DNA from: Streptomyces atratus
GTDB lineage: Bacteria; Actinomycetota; Actinomycetes; Streptomycetales; Streptomycetaceae
NCBI RefSeq assembly: GCF_900119365.1
Contig: NZ_FPJO01000019.1
Span: forward strand, 98,175 to 162,174
Direction of reading: 5' to 3'
Length of the DNA: 64,000 nucleotides
The notes beneath the pieces were generated by a model. It had not been told where the DNA came from. It saw only the letters and a program-made list of their open reading frames with translations, and did no database searches. Of the stretch, positions 26,001-34,482 are shown piece by piece (the stretch's first letter is position 1; each line of letters opens with the position of its first letter). The translations under genes were made by a program, and so were the position numbers.

Positions 26001-26849
26001 ATGTCGACGATCCACCCCGACCCCGAAGCCACCGGTGCGCAGACCCCGCACCTCGACTTCGCGGGAACGACTCCGTACGAGGACTACGTCCAGGCGGATG
26101 TCCTGACCCATCTCCAGCACCCTCGCTCCGACGATCCGGGCGAGATGGTCTTCCTGGTCACCACCCAGGTCATGGAGCTGTGGTTCACCGTCATCGTCCA
26201 CGAGTGGGAGACCGCCGCGCACGCCCTGCGCGAGGACCGGCTGACCGTCGCACGCGACGCGCTCAAGCGGTCGGTGCGGGAGCTGGAGGCGCTCAACGCC
26301 TCCTGGACCCCGCTCGCCCAGCTCACCCCCGCCCAGTTCAACTCCTACCGCTCAGCCCTCGGCGAGGGCTCCGGCTTCCAGTCGGCGATGTACCGGCGGA
26401 TGGAGTTCCTGCTCGGCGACAAGTCCGCGTCCATGCTGGTCCCGCACCGGGGCGCGCCCCGCGTCCACGCCGAGCTGGAGAAGGCGCTCGGCGAGCCGGG
26501 TCTGTACGACGAGACACTCGCCCTGCTCGCCCGGCGCGGGTTCGCCGTGCCACAGTCCGTGCTCGCCCGGGACCTGACGCAGAAGTACGAACCGTCCCCC
26601 GAGGTCGAGGCGGTCTGGGCGGAGATATACGCCGCCCCGGAACAGCACGAGGACCTGGTCCGGTTCGGCGAGGCGCTCACCGACGTCGGCGAGCTGGTGT
26701 GGCGCTGGCGCAACGACCATCTCGTCGCCACCCGGCGCGCGATGGGCTCCAAGACCGGGACCGGCGGCTCAGCCGGGGTCGCCTGGCTGGAGAAGCGGGC
26801 CACGAAGAACGTCTTCCCCGAGCTGTGGACGGCGCGCAGCCATGTCTGA
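26001..26849 (+). CDS. kynA: Tryptophan 2,3-dioxygenase
   Basis: The ATG at 26001 with GAGGAGA upstream gives 282 residues. The enzyme is haem-dependent and oxidises L-tryptophan to N-formylkynurenine. Family features: LDFAGTTPYEDYVQADVLTH, the substrate-site helix FLVTTQVMELWFTVIVHEWE, NSYRSALGEGSGFQSAMYRR, and near the C-terminus the haem-ligand histidine in WRNDHLVATRRAMGSKTGTG followed by the GGSAGVAWL loop that holds the substrate ammonium group. It overlaps kynU by 8 nt, so the two are translated together. The short length is normal for the bacterial enzyme. Confidence 0.97.
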   Translation: MSTIHPDPEATGAQTPHLDFAGTTPYEDYVQADVLTHLQHPRSDDPGEMVFLVTTQVMELWFTVIVHEWETAAHALREDRLTVARDALKRSVRELEALNASWTPLAQLTPAQFNSYRSALGEGSGFQSAMYRRMEFLLGDKSASMLVPHRGAPRVHAELEKALGEPGLYDETLALLARRGFAVPQSVLARDLTQKYEPSPEVEAVWAEIYAAPEQHEDLVRFGEALTDVGELVWRWRNDHLVATRRAMGSKTGTGGSAGVAWLEKRATKNVFPELWTARSHV

Positions 26850-28032
26850 GTCCTTCGCCGCGCGGGCCGCGGCACTCGACGCCGCCGACCCGCTCGCGGA
26901 CCGGCGCAAGCTCTTCACCCTCGACGACACCGTCTATCTCGACGGCAACTCGCTCGGCGCGCTGCCGGCGCACGTGCCCGCCCGGGTGCAGGAGGTCCTC
27001 ACCCGCGAGTGGGGCGAGCTGCGCATCCGGTCCTGGGACGAGAGCGGCTGGTGGACCGCGCCGGAACGGATCGGCGACCGGATCGCCCCGCTCGTCGGTG
27101 CCGCCGCGGGACAGATCGTCGTCTCCGACTCGACCAGCGTGAACGTCTTCAAGGCCGTCGTGGCCGCGACCCGGCTGGCGCCGCAGGGGCGCGACGAGAT
27201 CCTCGTGGACGCGACGACCTTCCCCACCGACGGGTACATCGCCGAGTCCGCGGCCCGGATGACCGGCCACCGGCTCGTCCCGGTCGCCCCCGCCGAGGTG
27301 CCCGGCGCGCTGGGCCCCCGTACCGCGGCCGTGCTGCTCAACCATGTCGACTACCGCACCGGCAGGCTCCACGACCTGCCCGGACTCACCGCCGCCGTGC
27401 ACGAGGCGGGCGCCATCGCCGTCTGGGACCTGTGCCACAGCGCGGGCGCCCTGCCCGTCGGTCTCGACGAGCACGGCGTGGACCTGGCGGTCGGCTGCAC
27501 GTACAAGTACCTGAACGGCGGCCCGGGTTCGCCCGCCTACATCTACGTCGCCGAGCGCCACCAGGCGGCCTTCGACTCACCGCTGCCGGGGTGGACGTCG
27601 CACGCCGACCCGTTCGGCATGACCCCTCGATACACCCCCGCCGACGGCGCGGTACGAGGTCGGGTCGGCACCCCCGACATCGTCTCCATGCTGACGCTCG
27701 AAGCATCGCTGGACGTGTGGGACGGGGTGTCCATCGACGAGGTACGGGCCAAGTCCCTGGCGCTGACGGACTTCTTCCTGATGTGCGTCGCCCGGTACGC
27801 GCCCGAGGGCCGGGCCCCCTCCATCACCCCCGCGCGTGCCGAGCGCGGCAGCCAGGCCGCGCTGCGCTGCGAGGACGCGGAGCCGGTGATGAGCGAACTC
27901 ATCGCCCGGGGCGTCGTCGGGGACCTGCGCCGGCCGGACGTGCTGCGGTTCGGATTCACCCCGTTGTACGTCGGGTTCGCGGACGTGGAGCGGGCGGCGC
28001 GGGTGCTGGGCGAGGTGCTGGCGGAGAGGTAG
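26842..28032 (+). CDS. kynU: Kynureninase
   Basis: The protein has 396 residues, starting at the ATG inside the end of kynA. This PLP enzyme converts kynurenine to anthranilate and alanine. Seen: YLDGNSLGALPAHVPARVQE, WWTAPERIGDRIAPLVGAAA, VSDSTSVNVFKAV, LLNHVDYRTG, AVWDLCHSAGALPVGLDEHG and the PLP lysine in AVGCTYKYLNGGPGSPAYIY, then GRVGTPDIVSMLTLEA. Together with kynA and the formamidase-like gene downstream it completes tryptophan to anthranilate. Confidence 0.97.
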   Translation: MSESFAARAAALDAADPLADRRKLFTLDDTVYLDGNSLGALPAHVPARVQEVLTREWGELRIRSWDESGWWTAPERIGDRIAPLVGAAAGQIVVSDSTSVNVFKAVVAATRLAPQGRDEILVDATTFPTDGYIAESAARMTGHRLVPVAPAEVPGALGPRTAAVLLNHVDYRTGRLHDLPGLTAAVHEAGAIAVWDLCHSAGALPVGLDEHGVDLAVGCTYKYLNGGPGSPAYIYVAERHQAAFDSPLPGWTSHADPFGMTPRYTPADGAVRGRVGTPDIVSMLTLEASLDVWDGVSIDEVRAKSLALTDFFLMCVARYAPEGRAPSITPARAERGSQAALRCEDAEPVMSELIARGVVGDLRRPDVLRFGFTPLYVGFADVERAARVLGEVLAER

Positions 28033-28071
28033 CGGGACCCTCCGCAGGAGCCGGTCTCCTGTTGTGATCCT

Positions 28072-28113
28072 CTGCGGGGACGGAAGCCTTCCGTACTGGT
28101 ACCGTCCCCGCAG
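28072..28113 (+). repeat. Hairpin between kynU and the formamidase-like gene
   Basis: CTGCGGGGACGG pairs perfectly with CCGTCCCCGCAG around an 18-nt loop that itself contains GGAAG-CCTTCC. No T-run. It could end the kynA-kynU message or dampen read-through into the third gene. Confidence 0.7.
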
Positions 28114-28157
28114 GTCAGGCCAGTTGGGCTCAGCAGCTACAGGACGGTTGGAGCAGC

Positions 28158-29033
28158 ATGTCGGATTCTGCCGCGCGCGATCGGGACGCCGCCGAGACCG
28201 AGTCGGCCCTCTCGCGTCCACCGGTCGTCCCCGACGCGTCCGCCGCCTACGGCAGCCACCCCGACCAGCTGATCGACTTCTACGCCCCGCGCGACGGGCG
28301 GACCGGGGCGCCGGTCGTGGTCGTCCTGCACGGCGGGTCGTGGCGGGCGCCGTACGACCGGCAGCATGTGTCGCCGTTCGCGGACTTCCTGGCCCGGCGC
28401 GGATTCGCCGTCGCCAGCGTCGAGTACCGGCGCGGCGGCGGGATCCCGCAGCAGCGGGGTGCCGGTCCGGTGGCGGGCCGCTGGCCGGAGACCTTCGACG
28501 ACGTCGCCGCGGCGATGGACGCGCTGCCGGCGCTGCTGGCCCGGGAGCTCCCTCGGGCCGATGCCCGGCGGATCGTCCTCACCGGGCACTCCGCGGGCGG
28601 GCAGCTGGCGCTGTGGGCCGCCGCCCGGCACGTACTGCCCGAGGGCTCGCCGTGGCGGCTGCCCGCGCCGCCGCAGCTGCGGGGCGTCGTCGCCCTGGCG
28701 CCGATCGCCGACTTCGCCACCTCCGTGGGCCTGGACGTGTGCTCCGGGGCGGTCGGCCAGTTCCTCGGCCGCGAGGAGGACTTCGAGGAGCGGGCGGCGC
28801 ACGCCGACCCGGCCGTGCTGCTGCCCACCGGCATCGCGACGACCGTGGTGCAGGGCACCACCGACTTCGATGTGCCGCAGGCGGTCGCGGAGGCGTTCGT
28901 CGACGCGGCGGCGAAGGCGGGTGAGACGGTGGGGCTGACCCTGCTGCCCGAGGTGGGTCACTACCCGCTGATCGACCCGGCGGCGGACGCGTGCGCGGTG
29001 GTGGCGGAGGAGCTCGCCCAACTGGCCTGGTGA
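28158..29033 (+). CDS. kynB: Alpha/beta hydrolase, probable kynurenine formamidase
   Basis: The protein has 291 residues. Carboxylesterase-type fold: oxyanion motif VVVVLHGGSWRAPYDRQHVS, SVEYRRGGG, nucleophile elbow VLTGHSAGGQLALWAA (serine in GHSAG), a likely acid in GTTDFDVP and the histidine in LPEVGHYPLIDP. HGGSW and GHSAGG are typical of formamidase/BD-FAE-like hydrolases, and the position 125 bp after kynU makes N-formylkynurenine the natural guess. The symbol rests on context; a general esterase is possible. This is not the metal-dependent KynB fold of Pseudomonas, so the enzyme would be an analogue. Confidence 0.75.
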   Translation: MSDSAARDRDAAETESALSRPPVVPDASAAYGSHPDQLIDFYAPRDGRTGAPVVVVLHGGSWRAPYDRQHVSPFADFLARRGFAVASVEYRRGGGIPQQRGAGPVAGRWPETFDDVAAAMDALPALLARELPRADARRIVLTGHSAGGQLALWAAARHVLPEGSPWRLPAPPQLRGVVALAPIADFATSVGLDVCSGAVGQFLGREEDFEERAAHADPAVLLPTGIATTVVQGTTDFDVPQAVAEAFVDAAAKAGETVGLTLLPEVGHYPLIDPAADACAVVAEELAQLAW

Positions 29034-29138
29034 GGGCGGATCCGGCCGCTCGGCGGAGACCGTAGTACTTGCGATGGACGGCCCGGAATCCGTATCACTG
29101 CTGACGACCGGGTCCCGGCCCGCCCCTACCGTGGAGGG

Positions 29139-30440
29139 GTGACCGAGACCAAGAGCAGAAGTCCGGAGTACCGGATGGCCGCGGGGGTGGTGGGCGGCCT
29201 CCGGCAGGCCCTCATGCACGACGCGTTCGCCTACCGCCCGATGCCGCAGTTGCGGACCGACGGGCCGCTGATCCGCCGGCTGCCGGAGCGGATACGGGCG
29301 CGTGCCGCATGGACGCCGCACGCGCTGGTGGTGGCCGCGGCGCTCATCACCTTCCTGACGGGGATCGCCGTGTCGGACTTCCCCCTCGGCGAGCTGCTCG
29401 CGGTGTTCCCGGCCGTCAGCGTCCTGATGACCCTGGTCAGGCCGGTCGGGGCGTTCTGGATGTCGTTGCTGCTGACCCCGGTCACCGCGGTGGTCGGCCA
29501 CGGCGGGTGGCCGTGGGGGCCCAGCTCGTTCTTCGCGCACCTGGTCGTGCTGGTCGTCGTCGCGGCCAGGAGCGGGCCGCGTACCGCCGGCTGGATGTGG
29601 GGCCTGACCGTGCTGCTCGGCACGGTCATGGAGAACGCCGTCTGGCGGCCCGGGACCACCACCGTGGGCATGGCCATAGCCTCCGCGCTGGCCCTGCTCG
29701 TGGTCGCCGTGGTGCAGATCCGCCACGACGCGGAGCGCGAGGTGACCGTGCAGCGCACGGTGACCGCCGTCGAACGCGACCGGCGCACGCTGCTGGAGGA
29801 GCGCACCACCATCGCCCGTGAGCTGCACGACGTGGTCGCGCACCACATGTCGGTCGTCGCGATCCAGGCCGAGGCCGCCCCGTACCGGGTGGAGAATCCG
29901 CCGCCCGAGCTGGAGCAGGCCTTCGTCACGATCCGGGAGAACGCCGTCGCCGCCCTCACCGAGCTGCGCCGGGTTCTCGGTGTCGTACGGGCCGAGGACT
30001 ATCAGGCCCCGGACGCCCCGCAGCCCACCCTCGCCCAGCTCGACGGGCTCCTCGCCAATGTCCGCGAGGCGGGCCTGGAGACGGAGAAGACGGTCACCGG
30101 CGCGGTACGTGAACTGCCGCAGGGCGTCGAACTGTCCGCGTACCGGATCATCCAGGAGGCCCTCAGCAACACCTTGCGCCACGCGCCGGGCGCCACCGCC
30201 AAGGTGGAGATCGGCTATGTGCTGGGCGGGCTCGGCCTGCGGGTGGTCAACGGGCCGCCCACCGGTCCGGTGAAGCCCTCGCCGGGGGCCGGGCACGGGA
30301 TCACGGGGATGCGCGAGCGGGTCGCGATGCTGGACGGGGACATGACGGCCGAGGCGACGGGCGAGGGCGGTTACGAGATCGCCGCGTTCATCCCCGTACA
30401 GGCCGGTTCCGAGCTCCGGGAACAGGCGGACCGGGCATGA
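29139..30440 (+). CDS. NarL-family sensor histidine kinase
   Basis: The GTG at 29139 gives 433 residues; TACCGT stands 6 nt before it, so the start is probably leaderless (a GGAGG is present but only 2 nt away). The N-terminal half has about five to six membrane helices from LVVAAALITFLTGIAVSDFP. The HisKA_3 phosphoacceptor is ARELHDVVAHHMSVVAIQAE (His about residue 228), and the HATPase domain shows RIIQEALSNTLRHAPG and GHGITGMRERVAMLDG. The signal is unknown; there is no large extracellular domain. It overlaps the response regulator by 4 nt. Confidence 0.95.
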   Translation: MTETKSRSPEYRMAAGVVGGLRQALMHDAFAYRPMPQLRTDGPLIRRLPERIRARAAWTPHALVVAAALITFLTGIAVSDFPLGELLAVFPAVSVLMTLVRPVGAFWMSLLLTPVTAVVGHGGWPWGPSSFFAHLVVLVVVAARSGPRTAGWMWGLTVLLGTVMENAVWRPGTTTVGMAIASALALLVVAVVQIRHDAEREVTVQRTVTAVERDRRTLLEERTTIARELHDVVAHHMSVVAIQAEAAPYRVENPPPELEQAFVTIRENAVAALTELRRVLGVVRAEDYQAPDAPQPTLAQLDGLLANVREAGLETEKTVTGAVRELPQGVELSAYRIIQEALSNTLRHAPGATAKVEIGYVLGGLGLRVVNGPPTGPVKPSPGAGHGITGMRERVAMLDGDMTAEATGEGGYEIAAFIPVQAGSELREQADRA

Positions 30441-31114
30441 GCACTCCCACCGCCCCGTCCATCCGGGTGCTGATCGTGGACGACCAGATGATGGTCCGCG
30501 AGGGCTTCTCGGTGCTGCTCAACGCCATGCCGGGGATCGAGGTCGTCGGCGAGGCGGTCGACGGCCGGCAGGCCGTCGCACAGGTCGCGGCCCTGCGCCC
30601 CGACGTGGTCCTGATGGACATCCGGATGCCGGAACTCAACGGCATCGAGGCCACGCGCGAGATCGTCGCCGCCGACGCGGACGCCAAGGTGCTGGTGCTG
30701 ACCACCTTCGACCTCGACGAGTACGTGTACCAGGCGCTGCGCGCCGGGGCGTCCGGCTTCCTCCTCAAGGACGCCTCCGCGCGCCAGCTCGCCGACGGGG
30801 TACGGGTGGTGGCCTCGGGCGAGGCGCTGCTCGCCCCGACCGTCACCAAGCGGCTGATCAACGAGTTCTCGAAGCTCGCACAGACCCCGCGCTCGCCCGC
30901 CCTCGCCCGGGTCGGCGACCTCACCGAGCGCGAGACGGAGGTGCTCGTCCTGATCGCGCAGGGCCGGTCCAACGCCGAGATCGCCTCGCATCTGGTGGTC
31001 GCCGAGTCCACCATCAAGACGCATGTGAGCCGCATCCTGGTGAAACTGGGGCTGCGCGACCGCACCCAGGCGGCCGTCTTCGCGTACGAGGCCCGGCTGG
31101 TCACACCGTCCTGA
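30437..31114 (+). CDS. NarL/FixJ-family response regulator
   Basis: The 225-residue protein starts at the ATGA overlap with the kinase. Receiver domain: acidic pair DDQMMV, phosphoacceptor aspartate in DVVLMDIRMPELNG, threonine in LVLTTFDLDEY and lysine in GFLLKDASARQLADG. LuxR-type HTH: LTERETEVLVLIAQGRSNAE then SHLVVAESTIKTHVSRILVK. Cognate partner of the kinase. Target genes cannot be told; the P450 66 bp downstream is the nearest candidate but has its own promoter. Confidence 0.96.
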   Translation: MSTPTAPSIRVLIVDDQMMVREGFSVLLNAMPGIEVVGEAVDGRQAVAQVAALRPDVVLMDIRMPELNGIEATREIVAADADAKVLVLTTFDLDEYVYQALRAGASGFLLKDASARQLADGVRVVASGEALLAPTVTKRLINEFSKLAQTPRSPALARVGDLTERETEVLVLIAQGRSNAEIASHLVVAESTIKTHVSRILVKLGLRDRTQAAVFAYEARLVTPS

Positions 31115-31176
31115 GGGTGCCGGGCCGTGTGAGGGGCGGGTGGTCGGCGGCGGTGGGGTGCGGTTAGCGTCCGCCT

Positions 31177-32406
31177 ATGCACCCGTCTCACCGTTCCGCG
31201 GCCGATGCCCGCTTCGACCCCTGGTCCCCGGCCTTCGTCGCCGACCCGTACCCCGCCTACGCCGCGCTGCGCGCCACCGGCCGGGTGCACCGCTTCGAGC
31301 CGACCGACCAGTGGCTCGTCCCGCACCACGCCGATGTGTCCGCGCTGCTGCGCGACCGCCGTCTGGGCCGCACGTATCTGCACCGCTTCACCCACGAGGA
31401 GTTCGGCCGCACACCGCCGCCCGCCGGGCACGAGCCCTTCCACACCCTCAACGGGCAGGGTCTCCTCGACCTGGAGACCCCCGACCACACCCGGATCCGG
31501 CGCCTGGTCTCCAAGGCGTTCACCCCGCGTACGGTCGAGCGGCTCGTCCCGACCGTGCGGCGGCTGGCCGCCGAGCTGGTCGACTCCTTCGTCGAGGCGG
31601 GCGGCGGCGATCTGCTCACGGCGGTCGCCGAGCCGCTGCCGGTGGCCGTCATCGCCGAGATGCTCGGCATCCCGGAGTCCGACCGGGCCCCGCTGCGGCC
31701 CTGGTCCGCGGCGATCTGCGGGATGTTCGAACTGAACCCGTCCGAGGAGACCGCCCGCGCCGCCGTCCGCGCCTCGCTCGACTTCTCCGCGTATCTGCGC
31801 GAGCTGATCGAGGAGCGGCGCAAGAACCCCGGCACGGATCTGATCTCCGCGCTCATCGCCGCCCACGACGAGGGGGAGCGGCTGAGCGAGCAGGAGATGA
31901 TCTCCACCTGTGTGCTGCTGCTGAACGCCGGCCACGAGGCGACCGTCAACACCACCGTGAACGGCTGGTGGACCCTGCTGCGCCACCCCGAGCAGCTGGC
32001 CGCGCTGCGCGCCGACCACGGGCTGCTGCCGACGGCGATCGAGGAGCTGATGCGGTACGACACCCCGCTGCAGATGTTCGAGCGCTGGGTGCTGGACGAC
32101 ATCGAGATCGACGGGACGGTCATTCCGCGCGGCTCGGAGGTGGCCCTGCTCTTCGGCTCCGCCAACCGCGACCCGGCCCGTTTCACCGCCCCGGACACGC
32201 TGGACCTGGCCCGGCGGGACAACCCGCACATCACCTTCGGGGCGGGCATCCACTTCTGCCTGGGCGCCCCGCTGGCCCGGGTCGAACTGGCCGCGTCCTT
32301 CGGCGAGCTGCTGCGCCGCGCCCCGGGCATGCGGCTGGCGGCCGAACCGGAGTGGAACCCGGGCTATGTGATCAGGGGGCTGAAGGAACTCCGCGTGGAG
32401 CTGTGA
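31177..32406 (+). CDS. Cytochrome P450 (CYP105/107-like bacterial class)
   Basis: The protein has 409 residues from ATG 31177. TAGCGT lies 6 nt upstream without a ribosome site, so a leaderless start is likely. It is a soluble haem monooxygenase: I-helix LLLNAGHEATVNTTVNG with the oxygen-binding AGHEAT, K-helix ExxR in AIEELMRYDTPLQMFERW, and the haem-ligand loop FGAGIHFCLGAPLARVEL with the cysteine. The sequence LINGQGLL-like LNGQGLLDLETPDHTRIRRL is typical of bacterial P450s. No ferredoxin is adjacent; the substrate is unknown. A perfect palindromic terminator follows. Confidence 0.95.
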   Translation: MHPSHRSAADARFDPWSPAFVADPYPAYAALRATGRVHRFEPTDQWLVPHHADVSALLRDRRLGRTYLHRFTHEEFGRTPPPAGHEPFHTLNGQGLLDLETPDHTRIRRLVSKAFTPRTVERLVPTVRRLAAELVDSFVEAGGGDLLTAVAEPLPVAVIAEMLGIPESDRAPLRPWSAAICGMFELNPSEETARAAVRASLDFSAYLRELIEERRKNPGTDLISALIAAHDEGERLSEQEMISTCVLLLNAGHEATVNTTVNGWWTLLRHPEQLAALRADHGLLPTAIEELMRYDTPLQMFERWVLDDIEIDGTVIPRGSEVALLFGSANRDPARFTAPDTLDLARRDNPHITFGAGIHFCLGAPLARVELAASFGELLRRAPGMRLAAEPEWNPGYVIRGLKELRVEL

Positions 32407-32413
32407 CGAGGCT

Positions 32414-32435
32414 GTGGGCCGGGGCCCCGGCCCAC
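32414..32435. terminator. Palindromic terminator between convergent genes
   Basis: GTGGGCCGGGG directly followed by its exact complement, a perfect 22-bp palindrome. It lies 7 nt after the P450 stop and 14 nt before the end of the convergent small membrane gene. Confidence 0.75.
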
Positions 32436-32449
32436 CGGGCGTCCGGCGC

Positions 32450-32779
32450 TCAGCATCCCGGTCCGCAGGCCAGGGGCGGGCCTTCCAGTACGTCGAAGGC
32501 CACCCCGAAGCCGGTGAGGGCGGCGAGCACAGCCGCCGCCCCGAGCGCCCGCCGCCACTTCCGCCCCGCGAGGGCGACGAGGGTGAGCCCGGCCGTGATG
32601 CCGCCGAGCGTCATGACCGGCAGCCCGAGCCAGAGCACGTTCCACTCCGTCGCGCCCTCGAAGCCGCTGAAGATGCCATGCCTGCCGTACGGCGCCCAGG
32701 CGAGCATTCCGGCGATCCCGCCCGCGGCGACGACCAGGCATCCGGCGATCCCACGGACGGCTTCGTTTCGGTTCTCCAC
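32450..32779 (-). CDS. Small membrane protein downstream of the ABC permease
   Basis: The protein has 109 residues from GTG 32779 (MENRNEAVRGIAGC). Three helices are visible: GCLVVAAGGIAGMLAWAPYG, WLGLPVMTLGGITAGLTLVA and RALGAAAVLAALTGFGVAFD. No ribosome site precedes 32779; a GTG at 32845, 2 nt after the permease stop, would add 22 residues and allow translational coupling. Conserved-looking but of unknown function; the location suggests co-transcription with the exporter. Confidence 0.6.
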   Translation of the reverse strand: MENRNEAVRGIAGCLVVAAGGIAGMLAWAPYGRHGIFSGFEGATEWNVLWLGLPVMTLGGITAGLTLVALAGRKWRRALGAAAVLAALTGFGVAFDVLEGPPLACGPGC

Positions 32780-32847
32780 GAACGGAGTGACGCAGGGGCA
32801 CCGCGGCGGGGTTGCACCCGCCGGGGCTCCCTGCCCCCGCGCCACCG

Positions 32848-34482
32848 TCAGCTCAGGACATCGCGCCTGCGCAGCGCCCCCACTCCGGCCCCGACCAGCA
32901 CCGCCGCGACGGCGGTGAGCGTGAGCACCGGGCCCCATTCCATTCCCGTGCCGCCCGGCAGCTTCGGCAGGTGCGTGAACGGCGATACGCCCATCACCGC
33001 CTGCGGCATGTCGACGGCGGGCCCGAGCCACCCCAGGGCCAGACAGATCCCGGCGACGCCCCAGGCCGCCACCGCCGCCTTCGGGAACGCCCCGTACAGC
33101 AGGACCGTCACCCCGCCCAGCAGCCAGATCGCCGGCAGCTGCACCAGCGACGCCCCGAGCACGGCGGGAAGTTCGTGGCCGTAGCCGACGGCCAGGCCGA
33201 GGCCGCCGGCCGTCATGAGCAGGGCCGCGCCGCCGAACGCGATGACCAGATGACCGGCCGCCCACCCGGTCCGGCTCACCGCGCCCGCCAGCACCGGCTC
33301 GGCGCGCCCGGCGGTCTCCTCGCCGTGCAGCCGCAGCACCGACGCGACGATGTACAACGCCGCGACCATCCCGAGGACGGAGACCATCGCGGCGAGGAAC
33401 GCGTCGGTCAGGCCGGCCTGTCCGCCCATCCGCTCGAAGATCTCCCGGGTCTTCGCGTTGTCACCGACGAGATCGGCCGCCCCACCGGTCAGCCCGCCGA
33501 AGGCGACACCGACCACGGCGAAGGAGAGCGTCCACCCGGTCAGCGCACCGCGCTGGAGCCGCAGCGCGAGACCGAACGCCGTGGCGATCCGCCCCTGCGC
33601 GGGCCCCGGTCTCGTGGCCAGGAAGCTCATGCCGACATCGCGCCGCCCGGCCAGGGCGTAAGCGAGGACGGCCTGGACCGCCACGGCCGCCGCGAGGACG
33701 AGCAGCACCCACCAGCGCTCGTCCGCATACGCCCGTACGTTCTCCGCCCAGCCGATGGGGGAGAGCCAGGTCAGCACGGACGAGCCGTCGTCCGCCGCCG
33801 AGTCGCCCGCCGCCTTCAGGACGAACGCGGCACCGATCACCGCCGCCGTCAGCCCCTTGGCGAGCCGGGCGCTCTCGGTGAACTGCGCGGCGATCGCGGC
33901 CGTGCAGGCGAACAGCACACCCGTCCCGGCGACCGCCAGGGCGAGGGCCACCGCCCCGGCGCCGCCCGCGCCGGCCCCCGCCAGGCCCGCCGCGACCACC
34001 AGTGCCAGGGCCCCGTTCGCGATCAACGCGGTGAGGAGCGCGGCGGTCAGCGGGGCGCGGCGCCCCACCATCGCGGCGGAGAGCATCTCCTGGCGGCCGG
34101 TCTCCTCTTCCTCCCGGGTGTGCCGGATGACGACGATCAGGCTCATCACGGCGGCCAGCACCGCCCCGAAGGCGGCCATTCGCCAGCTCACGAGCCCGCC
34201 GACCGAGTCGTCGAAGACCGGTCCGTACATCGCCCGGAGCGAGCTGTTGCCGTTCATCGACGCGGCGAGTTCGGCGCGCTGGGCGGCGGTGTCGTACAGC
34301 GAGGCGATGGAGCTGCCGACGGAGGAGAAGGAGCCGCCGAGGGCGAGCACCCAGATCGGCAGCATGACGCGGTCGCGCCGCAGCGCGAGCCGCAGCAGGG
34401 TCCATGTCCCGGCGAGCTGCCCGGTCGCGGCCCGGGTCCGGCGCCGGGCGTCGGCCGGGGCGGTCGTGGTCACGGCGGTCAT
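32848..34482 (-). CDS. ABC exporter permease (antibiotic-resistance type)
   Basis: The 544-residue membrane protein has about twelve helices in two similar halves (first half LLRLALRRDRVMLPIWVLAL ..., second half FGLALRLQRGALTGWTLSFA ...), each with the pattern xxxLRLxLRRDR followed by a helix. This is the arrangement of the TnrB2/OleC5-like polyketide antibiotic exporters. Its start overlaps the end of the ATPase by 4 nt. The pair would export a hydrophobic compound or confer resistance; the substrate is unknown and no antibiotic cluster is next to it. Confidence 0.9.
   Translation of the reverse strand: MTAVTTTAPADARRRTRAATGQLAGTWTLLRLALRRDRVMLPIWVLALGGSFSSVGSSIASLYDTAAQRAELAASMNGNSSLRAMYGPVFDDSVGGLVSWRMAAFGAVLAAVMSLIVVIRHTREEEETGRQEMLSAAMVGRRAPLTAALLTALIANGALALVVAAGLAGAGAGGAGAVALALAVAGTGVLFACTAAIAAQFTESARLAKGLTAAVIGAAFVLKAAGDSAADDGSSVLTWLSPIGWAENVRAYADERWWVLLVLAAAVAVQAVLAYALAGRRDVGMSFLATRPGPAQGRIATAFGLALRLQRGALTGWTLSFAVVGVAFGGLTGGAADLVGDNAKTREIFERMGGQAGLTDAFLAAMVSVLGMVAALYIVASVLRLHGEETAGRAEPVLAGAVSRTGWAAGHLVIAFGGAALLMTAGGLGLAVGYGHELPAVLGASLVQLPAIWLLGGVTVLLYGAFPKAAVAAWGVAGICLALGWLGPAVDMPQAVMGVSPFTHLPKLPGGTGMEWGPVLTLTAVAAVLVGAGVGALRRRDVLS

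Noticed and set aside
26001..29033. kynA-kynU-formamidase as an actinomycin-type precursor cluster.
   Set aside because: There are no peptide synthetase or phenoxazinone genes; catabolic tryptophan breakdown is the simpler reading.
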